64,000 bases of DNA, from contig CAYJFS010000002.1 in assembly GCA_964369665.1 (NCBI GenBank), positions 310,001 through 374,000 of the forward strand, given 5' to 3'. Of the stretch, positions 40,238 through 48,250 are shown piece by piece. The position numbers were made by a program, and so were the translations under genes. Source of the DNA: Bilophila sp964369665 (GTDB lineage Bacteria; Desulfobacterota; Desulfovibrionia; Desulfovibrionales; Desulfovibrionaceae). The notes under the pieces are model-generated. The model saw only the letters and a list, made by a program, of their open reading frames with translations. It made no database searches and was not told the DNA's origin. Each line of letters starts with the position of its first letter. Within the stretch, counting starts at the first letter, position 1.

Positions 40238-43159
40238 ATGTCAGGATCACCATTTTTTATCATACCATGGGATAAGGATTTTTTAGAGTGCTTATCTAAC
40301 ATTATTATTAAAGAAACTCATGGCCAAATAGGTTCTGCTTTTGTTGTTTTTACACATGACCGACCTAGAAAGTATTTAGTTCAATGTCTACAGAATCATC
40401 CAGAGATACAGAAACCATGTTTATTACCCCAAATGTTGACGATTCAAGAGCTCTGGGTAAAGTTATCTGGTTTTGTAGATACAAGAATATGGTGTGAAAT
40501 TAGTTTACTAGAACAAGTTTTTATTTTGTTTTCGTGTGTTCAGAAATGTTCTTTTACTGCTCCATCTATGCTTGATGTTTTTTCAAAAATTGAAATGGCA
40601 GATTTTTTCCCGTGGGGTGTCCACTTAGCAGGGCTTATTGAGGAATGTTTAGTACAAGGTATTGAACCAGAAAACCTGCTTTATACAGAAGGAGAGGTTG
40701 AGCCATTTGCTGCAGCACTATTAGGTGTTCTTGGGCAAATTTATTTTTTATATAAAGATTATTTAATAAGTAATCACAAAATCACGCCTGGTTTAAAGGC
40801 TTTTCTTCTTGTAAATGTTCTTTATCAGAAAGGTAAAGACATAGTAACGTTTTTTGAGCAAAAAAAACTTTTTTTTGCAGGTTTTAGTAAGTTATCCAAA
40901 ACAGAAGATATTTTGTTTCGTTATCTTTGGGAGCATGGAGCATATGTATGTTTACATGTAGACACAGAAGTAGCAATAAGGCCTAAAGAGGCTCATTGGG
41001 CATGTGAGTCACAAATACAATGGATACAATCATGGAAGGCTGATACAGAGTTGGTGTGTTCTACTGTTCCTGTTAATAAAAACTGGCATTTTTTTTCTGG
41101 TTATGACTTACATTCGCAATTAGAAATTTTAAATGATGACTTGCAGGCTTTAGACCAAAGCCAAAAATCATCGATGGCTGTAATCTTAACGCATAGTAAT
41201 TTATTATTACCTGTTTTACATCATTTACCTGATAAACAGTGCAATATTTCTTTGGGATATCCTTTTAATAATTCTTTATTATTTCGTTTGTTAGATTTAG
41301 TTGTTCATATTCGTGATTCATGTCAAGAAGATGGATCTGTTTACTATAGGGTGTTACTTGATTTATTAAGACATCCATATCTTCGTTTACTTGAAGAAGA
41401 TAGTATCCCTTTACGTGAATCATTGCAAAATTTAGAGCAGCAAATTTTAAAGGGTAGTAGGTATATTCATGTTTCTACACTATTAATGTATTTAGAAGAA
41501 TATAATGATAATGATTTTAATGCCCATAATGTATTACTTAAGTCCATTATAAAGACTTTTGTGAGTGAATGTTTAGATATTCAGACATTATCTAAATTTG
41601 CTGAAATTCTTAGTGTAATTTGTGAAATGCTCTTAATGTATAGTGGGAACATGTGGAAACAATTTCCATTGGATGCAGAGTGTTTGTTTCGTCTTATACA
41701 TCAAATAATCCCTAACTTAAAGAATAACAGTATGTCTGATAGGGTCCTTCCATGGGAACTTATTAAATCAATGTGGTATACACTTATTCATGCAGAACGT
41801 GTGCCTTTTGAGGCTGAGCATTTAATAGGTTTGCAAGTACTTGGGATGTTAGAAACACGGTTACTTCAGTTTTCTAAAGTATTCATTATAGATGCTACAG
41901 ATGATCATTTACCTGGAGCACCTGTAAGAAATCCTTTGCTTCCAGATACTTTAAGAAACATGATAGGATTACCTGATATAAAATGTCGAGATTTATTGAC
42001 AGCCTATACTTTTTATAGATTAATAGCTGGAGCTAAGGATGTATATATCTATTGGCAAGAAGGCATTGAAGTTTCAGGTATATTTGATGGAAAGAAACAG
42101 CATAGTAGATTTGTAGAAGAAATTTTGTGGCAAGAAGAGCAACGTATTGGAGAAAGAATATCTTCAAATAATAACTATATACGAGTTCCTAACCTAGATA
42201 TACAGCCACCTAAAAAAGAATGTAGATCTGTAGCCAAAACCCAGTTGATACAAGATAGATTAATGATGCTTCTTGGAAAGCCAATATCAGCAACATTCCT
42301 TGATAGTTATTTATTTTGTCCACTGTATTTTTATTTTGAGAGGTTATGTAGTATTCAATCTATGAAGTACCTTTGTGAAGAAGATAATCATCTAGCAGTT
42401 GGTCAATTACTTCATAAAGTACTCAACCTCTATTATAAAGATTATATAGGTAAGGTCTGTTACAAAAAAGATCTTTCAGTGTCTTTATTAAAAAATCTTT
42501 TTTTTGATGAGCTTAATAACAGTAGACTTATGGATACTCTACCACCTGAGAGTGCTGTGATGTTAAAGATTTCTGGATTAGAAAAACTTAAAGAATTTTT
42601 AGATAAACAGCCAGATAAAACAGAAATTATTCATATAGAGCAGCATTTTCAGACAATGGTCTCAATACATGGCAAAAATCGTATATTTGAAGGTGTATTA
42701 GACAGAGTAGATAGAAGGGAGAATAAAACTGTTATATTAGACTATAAAACAGGTTTATTAAAAAAGAATACAGATAGCTTATGGAGAGATGACGAATTAT
42801 GGTCATTATTAGCATCTGATAATTGTATAAGTAGTATTAAAAGTGGCTCTTTTAATAATATATTACAGATTATTTTAAAAAAGCTTCCATCTATACAATT
42901 ACCATATTATATGTATCTATATAGTTATGCTACAGGAGAAGATGTCCATGATGCAGCTTATATTTCCCTTAGGGAGAATGGTGAAGAATTTTGGCTTTTG
43001 AGAGGGTTGGCAACAGACATAAAAGAAGATAAAATTTTTGAATGTATATCAAATCTTTTACATTTTTTATTGTTACATATGGAATATTGCACAGAATTCA
43101 ATCCACATGAGGGTAAACATTGTTTATGGTGCTCATGGAATACAATATGTAAAATATAG
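40238..43159 (+). CDS. AddB-like PD-(D/E)XK nuclease with iron-sulfur site
   Basis: 973 residues from ATG 40238, with AAGGTGG about 8 bases upstream (the frame reaches TTG 40211). The C-terminal nuclease shows AVGQLLHKVLN, GVLDRVDRRENKTVILDYKTG (the D...E/D-x-K core at about 818-838), and four Cys flanking the domain: one at about residue 694 (YLFCPLYFYFERL) and three at the end (KHCLWCSWNTIC), the arrangement that binds a [4Fe-4S] cluster in AddB. The N-terminal two thirds look like a degenerate helicase; no Walker A is visible. AddB works with AddA in break repair, but addA is not adjacent. Confidence 0.85.
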   Translation: MSGSPFFIIPWDKDFLECLSNIIIKETHGQIGSAFVVFTHDRPRKYLVQCLQNHPEIQKPCLLPQMLTIQELWVKLSGFVDTRIWCEISLLEQVFILFSCVQKCSFTAPSMLDVFSKIEMADFFPWGVHLAGLIEECLVQGIEPENLLYTEGEVEPFAAALLGVLGQIYFLYKDYLISNHKITPGLKAFLLVNVLYQKGKDIVTFFEQKKLFFAGFSKLSKTEDILFRYLWEHGAYVCLHVDTEVAIRPKEAHWACESQIQWIQSWKADTELVCSTVPVNKNWHFFSGYDLHSQLEILNDDLQALDQSQKSSMAVILTHSNLLLPVLHHLPDKQCNISLGYPFNNSLLFRLLDLVVHIRDSCQEDGSVYYRVLLDLLRHPYLRLLEEDSIPLRESLQNLEQQILKGSRYIHVSTLLMYLEEYNDNDFNAHNVLLKSIIKTFVSECLDIQTLSKFAEILSVICEMLLMYSGNMWKQFPLDAECLFRLIHQIIPNLKNNSMSDRVLPWELIKSMWYTLIHAERVPFEAEHLIGLQVLGMLETRLLQFSKVFIIDATDDHLPGAPVRNPLLPDTLRNMIGLPDIKCRDLLTAYTFYRLIAGAKDVYIYWQEGIEVSGIFDGKKQHSRFVEEILWQEEQRIGERISSNNNYIRVPNLDIQPPKKECRSVAKTQLIQDRLMMLLGKPISATFLDSYLFCPLYFYFERLCSIQSMKYLCEEDNHLAVGQLLHKVLNLYYKDYIGKVCYKKDLSVSLLKNLFFDELNNSRLMDTLPPESAVMLKISGLEKLKEFLDKQPDKTEIIHIEQHFQTMVSIHGKNRIFEGVLDRVDRRENKTVILDYKTGLLKKNTDSLWRDDELWSLLASDNCISSIKSGSFNNILQIILKKLPSIQLPYYMYLYSYATGEDVHDAAYISLRENGEEFWLLRGLATDIKEDKIFECISNLLHFLLLHMEYCTEFNPHEGKHCLWCSWNTICKI

Positions 43160-43236
43160 TATTAATAAAATTTATATTTGGTTATTATTTTTTAGTATAT
43201 TATTAATTAACTTATACATATAAATAGAGGATTATT

Positions 43237-44352
43237 ATGGCATTTCCAACATTAAAGATAGGTGATTTGGTTGTAAAGATTCCTATTGTTCAAGGTGGAA
43301 TGGGTGTGGGTATTTCCCTTTCCCGTTTAGCATCTGCCGTTGCTAAAGAAGGTGGTATAGGTGTTGTTGCTGCAGCTATGATTGGTATGAAAGAGTTAGA
43401 TGTTGCTAAAAATCCTATTGAGGCTAATATACGTGCTTTGCGTCGTGAACTTCGTAAGGCAAAAGAGTCAACAAAGGGTGTTATTGGTGTAAACATTATG
43501 GTTGCACTGACAACTTTTGCTGACATGGTCCGTACCTCTATTGAAGAAAAAGCAGATGTTATTTTTTCTGGCGCAGGTTTACCTATGGAACTCCCTAAAG
43601 TTTTTTTAGAGTTCTGTGAACAAAAGAAAGAAGAGTTTAAAACAAAACTTGTTCCTATAGTTTCTTCAGGTAGGGCTGCAACACTTATTGCCAGAAAATG
43701 GATATCTCGCTATAATTATTTCCCAGATGCCTTTGTTGTAGAAGGTCCAAAAGCAGGTGGTCATTTAGGTTTTTCTGAAAAAAATTTATTGGATCCTGAC
43801 TATGCTCTAGAGAAACTAGTACCTCAGGTACTTGAAGCAGTGAAACCTTTTGAAGATCAAAGTGGTAAAAATATTCCTGTAATTGCAGCAGGTGGTGTTT
43901 ACACAGGTAATGATATTGGTCGTTATTTAGAAATGGGTGCTTCTGGTGTACAAATGGGGACACGTTTTGTCGCAACACATGAGTGTGATGCAGATAATCG
44001 TTTTAAACAAGCATATATAAAGGCAACAGAGGATGATGTAACAATAATTAAAAGTCCTGTAGGAATGCCTGGCAGAGCACTTTTTAATAATTTTATTGAC
44101 TCAATGCGTAAAGGTAAAAAAAGACCTTTTAAATGTCTTTTTAAATGTGTAACTACTTGTGAGCATGAGACAACACCATATTGTATAGCTGCAGCACTTA
44201 TTAATGCTATGAAAGGAAACCTTGAACGTGGCTTTGCCTTTGCTGGAGCTAATGTACCCAAGATAGATAAAATTATTTCAGTAAAAGAATTGATAACTAC
44301 ATTACAGCAAGAATTTGAGACATTTATTCAGTCTTTATCATTCAAAGTATAG
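43237..44352 (+). CDS. Nitronate monooxygenase / FabK-like flavin oxidoreductase
   Basis: A 371-residue TIM-barrel FMN protein. Motifs of the 2-nitropropane dioxygenase family: VQGGMGVGISLSRLASAVAKEGG, VNIMVALTTFADMVRTSI, FSGAGLPMELP, VEGPKAGGHLGFS (flavin/active region), VIAAGGVYTG and GASGVQMGTRFVATHEC. Members oxidise nitronates or act as NADH-dependent enoyl-ACP reductases; sequence alone does not decide. The GPKAGGHLG stretch fits both. It also has a Cys-rich segment near the end (CLFKCVTTCEHETTPYC) unusual for the family. AGAGG lies before ATG. A hairpin covers the stop codon. Confidence 0.85.
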   Translation: MAFPTLKIGDLVVKIPIVQGGMGVGISLSRLASAVAKEGGIGVVAAAMIGMKELDVAKNPIEANIRALRRELRKAKESTKGVIGVNIMVALTTFADMVRTSIEEKADVIFSGAGLPMELPKVFLEFCEQKKEEFKTKLVPIVSSGRAATLIARKWISRYNYFPDAFVVEGPKAGGHLGFSEKNLLDPDYALEKLVPQVLEAVKPFEDQSGKNIPVIAAGGVYTGNDIGRYLEMGASGVQMGTRFVATHECDADNRFKQAYIKATEDDVTIIKSPVGMPGRALFNNFIDSMRKGKKRPFKCLFKCVTTCEHETTPYCIAAALINAMKGNLERGFAFAGANVPKIDKIISVKELITTLQQEFETFIQSLSFKV

Positions 44353-44374
44353 TACTTTGAATGATTGTTTGTTT
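44338..44374 (+). terminator. Terminator hairpin across the stop of the flavoprotein gene
   Basis: A perfect 12-bp stem (TCATTCAAAGTA with TACTTTGAATGA) whose 3-base loop is the TAG stop codon itself, followed by T-rich TTGTTTGTTTC. The stem starts inside the last four codons. Confidence 0.65.
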
Positions 44375-44566
44375 CATAGTCTATATAAATATAGCCATGT
44401 CCTTTGGAACAATTATTTTATAGAGGAAATCTGAATATTCAGACTTTATTGCTGATAATTAAAGGTCAACATATAGGTGAGATTGCGTTCTCCAAGTGTT
44501 TACATGCAAATCCACTTCAAAAAGCTTTATTTTTGTTTTTATTTGAATTTTGTAAAATACAATAGT

Positions 44567-44608
44567 TACCTCCTAATAAATAATTTTATTATTATTTATT
44601 AGGAGGTA
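44567..44608. repeat. Perfect 18-bp inverted repeat in the convergent gap
   Basis: Arms at 44567-44584 (TACCTCCTAATAAATAAT) and 44591-44608 with a 6-base loop. It lies in the 314-base gap between the flavoprotein and the SprA-related gene. There is no clean T run on either side. It is long and exact for chance and could be a bidirectional terminator or an mRNA stability hairpin; the arms contain AGGAGG/CCTCCT. No other feature is visible in this gap. Confidence 0.6.
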
Positions 44609-44666
44609 GTAATAATTGTACTATTTCTATCTATAGTTATGTTTATAGTAAGAATTTTTGTATATT

Positions 44667-45428
44667 TTATAGTACAATAGATAGTGAATAGTTATTTTTT
44701 TGGATCTGGTTGCTCTGTGCATAAAGTGCTGCTGCACTCTGTTGAGTATGGGTCTTACTTATATGTGTATTAAATATTTGTATATTATCAATATTTGCTG
44801 TTTTCATTTGCTTAGATAAATCAAATATATTCAAAAAAGGTTCATTACTTTGAACCATATTCACAGTATTTTGTTTTTGATATGGTAAAGAAGATATTTT
44901 TTCATTTAAGAAATTTTTGTTATAGTCTTTTTCATTATCTCCAATATTCTGTTTTTCTGCTTTTTTTGCTCTTGCTTGTGCTTCCATTTGTGAAGCTTGA
45001 GCAGCAACTTGCATGTCTTGACTTGAAGGATTAGCAGGTGCTGTAGCTGCATTACGGATTTTAATAGCTTTTTCAATAGTTTTTTCAGGTTCACCTTCTA
45101 TAGGTGAAGTATCTATCTGTACTTCTCCACCAGTGGCATATTGTTTATTATCTGGTCCAGCTACTGTTGTATAGTTAGGTGGGCTTGCAAGAGAACCACC
45201 TACAGTGATGTGTGCTTGTTCATGTGTACGGACTTCCTGATCACGCTTTTTAAGTTCTTCAACTTCTTTTTTTTGTTCAGGTGTCAAACGTAACCCTGTT
45301 GTGTCATTATCTTTATTAGAAGCAACAGGCTTATGTTCTGATTGACCATTTTTAGATGGATGCTTTTCAGAGTTTGTAAAGCTACTGGATAGCTCTATAG
45401 CTGAAAATGATGATATACCTTCAATCAT
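44667..45428 (-). CDS. SprA-related putative metalloprotease
   Basis: 253 residues. The central region (about 50-165) matches the SprA-related catalytic family: LTPEQKKEVEELKKRDQEVR, then HEQAH at 69-73 (an HEXXH zinc motif), GGSLASPPNYTTVAGPDNKQ, YATGGEVQIDTSPIEGEPE, and KIRNAATAPANPSSQD. A Q/K-rich helical stretch and a disordered tail follow. No signal peptide. Function is unknown; the HEXXH suggests zinc hydrolase activity, unproven. It is the first minus-strand gene downstream of the candidate RNA at 45505-45760, whose terminator ends 77 bases before its ATG. Confidence 0.8.
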   Translation of the reverse strand: MIEGISSFSAIELSSSFTNSEKHPSKNGQSEHKPVASNKDNDTTGLRLTPEQKKEVEELKKRDQEVRTHEQAHITVGGSLASPPNYTTVAGPDNKQYATGGEVQIDTSPIEGEPEKTIEKAIKIRNAATAPANPSSQDMQVAAQASQMEAQARAKKAEKQNIGDNEKDYNKNFLNEKISSLPYQKQNTVNMVQSNEPFLNIFDLSKQMKTANIDNIQIFNTHISKTHTQQSAAALYAQSNQIQKNNYSLSIVL

Positions 45429-45504
45429 CCTTATAATCCTAAGATAAAATGTTTGTTTGGTGTATTTATCGGCCTATTATAGAGGTACTTTAGGGTAAAG
45501 GCAT

Positions 45505-45542
45505 AAAAAATACAGCGACCCGGAGGAGGAGGGGTCGCTGTA
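45505..45542 (-). terminator. Strong intrinsic terminator with C-rich loop
   Basis: Perfect 11-bp stem TACAGCGACCC/GGGTCGCTGTA (45511-45521 and 45532-45542), followed on the minus strand by TTTTTT. The loop on that strand is CTCCTCCTCC. The plus strand has no T run, so termination is for minus-strand transcription. Confidence 0.85.
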
Positions 45543-45760
45543 TAGGAAGGAGGAGGATGAGGTGATTAGGGAGGTCAGTTCTCCTCAATAATAGACTCAC
45601 ACTAGTCATGCATGTTTGTTGGTAACACCCTAGCGGTCTATGTGTAGCCTGTATATATTAACGGCAATCTTGCCGATTAAGCTGCCTTAACCATAATAGT
45701 TAAGGACTTAGAGCCTTTATAGGGTTAGGCTCAGATAATTTATGCCTAATTAGTGTGTAT
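45505..45760 (-). ncRNA. Candidate structured non-coding RNA or leader, minus strand
   Basis: A GC-richer island in AT-rich DNA, with no reading frame. On the minus strand a run of hairpins reads in order: GAGCCT/AGGCTC (45732-45711), CTTAAC-type 7-bp stem (45705-45685), CGGCAA/TTGCCG (45675-45662), a GAGG/CCTC stem near 45586-45571, then a pyrimidine-rich single-stranded stretch (CCTCCTCCTTCC) and a strong terminator. It does not show the conserved parts of tmRNA, RNase P RNA, SRP RNA or 6S RNA that I can recall. It could be a trans-acting small RNA with anti-Shine-Dalgarno-like CCUCC motifs, or a leader that attenuates the SprA-related gene. The 5' end is a guess; no good promoter pair was found. 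Confidence 0.55.
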
Positions 45761-46473
45761 TGTATGTATTTTGCTTTTTAGGAGCATATAAATAATATGC
45801 ACAATATATAAAGGTATAAATTTTTAAAGAAGCTACAAAACCTTCATCATGAAAAAGAACATATATTTTAGTCTGAAACTATTGGTATATTAAGGGACAA
45901 ATTTTTGAATGTCACTAAAAAATTTTACTAAAATATTACTTGTTTTTAGCATTAAAGCAACTCGTGTGCCAAAAGTATAAAATGCTGATAATATTTATGT
46001 TTCATAAGTGAAAGATAGTTTCAATGAGTTATCTGATATATATAAAAAATATACATAAATGAAATTTATGTATATTTTTTATTCATTTTGCATAAAAAAT
46101 ATACACATAATAAATAAAACAATATATAAATAATTTATTATTTTAATAAGTAATCATTACAAGAAACTCTATTATAGTTATTAGTTATTATGATAATAGT
46201 AAGTATGGTGTGTATTTTTTAGGATTCATTGGGCATTTCTTTATAGAAATAAAAATAGTATTTCATATTATTAAAAATGAAAGTTGCTATTTTTTTTGTT
46301 TTTTAGTTTAATTATTTAAGATATATATAACAATAATATACTAGACTATATTAACTTATACATAATTGGGAAATAAGAAGTATTTATGGGCAGATAAAAT
46401 AGGGTTATTGATATTTTAGTAGTTTTTCTAGTATCTAGACAAGGTTTTTACTTATGTATAAAAATTAGACATT
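45761..46473. other. Gene-free AT-rich region upstream of the sensor kinase
   Basis: About 710 bases without a reading frame of note. It holds the AT-only inverted repeat at 46044-46080 and AT runs that could serve as promoters in either direction. A TTATGATAATAGTAA stretch near 46190 faintly resembles a Fur half-site. Nothing else is supported. Confidence 0.5.
46044..46080. repeat. 17-bp perfect AT-only inverted repeat
   Basis: AAAAAATATACATAAAT, a 3-base loop and its exact complement ending in TTTTTT. As A and T runs lie on both sides, it could terminate transcripts in both directions, but no gene ends near it. It may mark the end of an unseen short transcript. Confidence 0.55.
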
Positions 46474-48228
46474 ATGGCTATAAGATGGTTTTTTAATTTT
46501 TCTTCATCATTAACGACAGGTTATGCTATACCATTATCAGCAACTTTAGGTGCTGTTGTTATACTTATTCTTGGTGTTATTTTAGTTACAGGTGTTTCTG
46601 TTGATCGCTCTCAGAATGCTATGGTTCAAGTACTTGCTGAGAAAGGTGAAGCACTTGTGAATGCTGTAGAAGGTACAGTAAGGATTGGTAAATGGCCTTA
46701 TAGCGGGGTTCGTTTACAATCTATGCTTGAAGAGCTTGCAAAAAGAAGAGATATAAATTTTGTTGCAGTTACAACACCTGAAGGAATTATCCTTGCTCAT
46801 AATAATGTTAATAGGTTTGGTTCAAGATTAGTGGTTTCTGATTATCAAGAATTTTCTCAGGAAGCCCTTGAAGCTCTTAATCCAAGTGAGACATATGGTT
46901 GGAAAATGATGAAGTTGGAAGGGAAAGATTCTTTTGTTGTTTACAAAGTCTTTCACCCTCAGGATAAGGCTTTATTAGGCTTTGTAGGTGTACCAGCATT
47001 TATTTTTGTTGGTTTAGATCCTGAACCACTTGAAATTGCTCAAGAAGATGACAATGAACGAGCACTTTTTGTTGGAAGTGGTGTTTTAGTTGTTGGGATC
47101 CTTGTTCTTTCAGGACTACATATTTTTGGACATATTCAAGGATTTAGGCAACAACAAAGAGCTGCAGAGGCTTTAGCAGAAGGGTTAGCATTAACACTTC
47201 CAGATGGACTTATTGTTTTTGATTCTCTTGGGAATATCACACGGATGAATATGGCTGCTGTGCAGCTTCTGGGGATAAAAGCTATTTCCAGTGATGGTTG
47301 GCAGACATATGAAGATAAAAACAATAATGAAGTCCTTCCACAAGAGTTAACTGGCCTTATAAAAGATCTTGTAGAAAATGGTTCTTTAGGGGATACAGAA
47401 GTAACACTATTTAAGGAAGATGGTGAAATTTCTTATGTAAGTGTCCGTGGAGGCCATGTTGGTTATCATCCAGAACGTTGGGTTGGATTTTTATTATTTT
47501 TACAGGATATTACAGCTGTTCGAATTTTAGAAGCTGAAATTCTTCGAAAAGAGAAGTTAGCAGCTGTAGGTAGTCTTGCTGCAGGTGTTGCTCATGAAAT
47601 CAGAAACCCTTTAAGTTCAGTAAAAGGGTATGCAAGTTATTTTGGTGAACGTTTTCCTGAAGGTAGTCCTGATAAAGAGGCAGCTAGAGTTATGGTTCAA
47701 GAGGTTGAGCGGGTTAACCGTGCAGTCTCTGATCTAATAAGTCTTTCTTTACCTACAGATCTGCGTTTACAGAAGACAGATTTATGTCAAGTCCTTCAAG
47801 ATGTTCTTCGTTTGATTGATCAAGATGCTAAAGGTCGTTCAGTTAACTTAATGTTAGATGATAAAGATAAAAGTTTTCCTCTTACATACATAGACCCAGA
47901 TCGTATCCGACAGGTACTTCTAAATCTTTGTTTAAATGCTTTAGAGGCTATGCCTTATGGGGGAATGCTTACTTTAGGTGTACATTTTGACCATCAATTA
48001 CAAAGTTTTTCTATTGAAGTAAAAGATACAGGTATTGGTATTGATGGTGCTTCATTACCACGAATATTTGATCCATATTATACTACAAAGACAAGTGGTA
48101 CAGGACTTGGTCTTGCTACTGTTCATAAAATTGTAGAAGCCCATAAGGGTATGATCACAGTTTCATCAGAAATTAATAAAGGGACCATATTTCAATTAAC
48201 ATTCCCTTTTGTTCCAATATTTACCTAA
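46474..48228 (+). CDS. PAS sensor histidine kinase (ZraS/AtoS type)
   Basis: A 584-residue membrane sensor kinase. TM1 at about 20-41, a periplasmic sensor domain of about 155 residues, TM2 at about 198-219, a PAS domain at about 235-345, the phosphoacceptor His374 in AAGVAHEIRNPLSS, and an ATPase domain with RQVLLNLCLNALEAM (N box), DTGIGID (G1) and GTGLGLATV (G2). It phosphorylates the regulator encoded 22 bases downstream. The signal is unknown; the periplasmic domain looks Cache-like. No ribosome site is obvious before the ATG. Confidence 0.92.
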   Translation: MAIRWFFNFSSSLTTGYAIPLSATLGAVVILILGVILVTGVSVDRSQNAMVQVLAEKGEALVNAVEGTVRIGKWPYSGVRLQSMLEELAKRRDINFVAVTTPEGIILAHNNVNRFGSRLVVSDYQEFSQEALEALNPSETYGWKMMKLEGKDSFVVYKVFHPQDKALLGFVGVPAFIFVGLDPEPLEIAQEDDNERALFVGSGVLVVGILVLSGLHIFGHIQGFRQQQRAAEALAEGLALTLPDGLIVFDSLGNITRMNMAAVQLLGIKAISSDGWQTYEDKNNNEVLPQELTGLIKDLVENGSLGDTEVTLFKEDGEISYVSVRGGHVGYHPERWVGFLLFLQDITAVRILEAEILRKEKLAAVGSLAAGVAHEIRNPLSSVKGYASYFGERFPEGSPDKEAARVMVQEVERVNRAVSDLISLSLPTDLRLQKTDLCQVLQDVLRLIDQDAKGRSVNLMLDDKDKSFPLTYIDPDRIRQVLLNLCLNALEAMPYGGMLTLGVHFDHQLQSFSIEVKDTGIGIDGASLPRIFDPYYTTKTSGTGLGLATVHKIVEAHKGMITVSSEINKGTIFQLTFPFVPIFT

Positions 48229-48250
48229 GTAAGTAATAGAGAGAAAATTC

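Noticed and set aside
45600..45640. T-box-like AGGGTGTTACC on the minus strand of the RNA candidate
   Set aside because: It lacks the GG and CGCG parts of the T-box motif, and the downstream gene is not a synthetase or amino-acid gene; judged chance.
46185..46210. Fur box before the sensor kinase
   Set aside because: Only one half resembles the consensus, and the distance to the gene is large.
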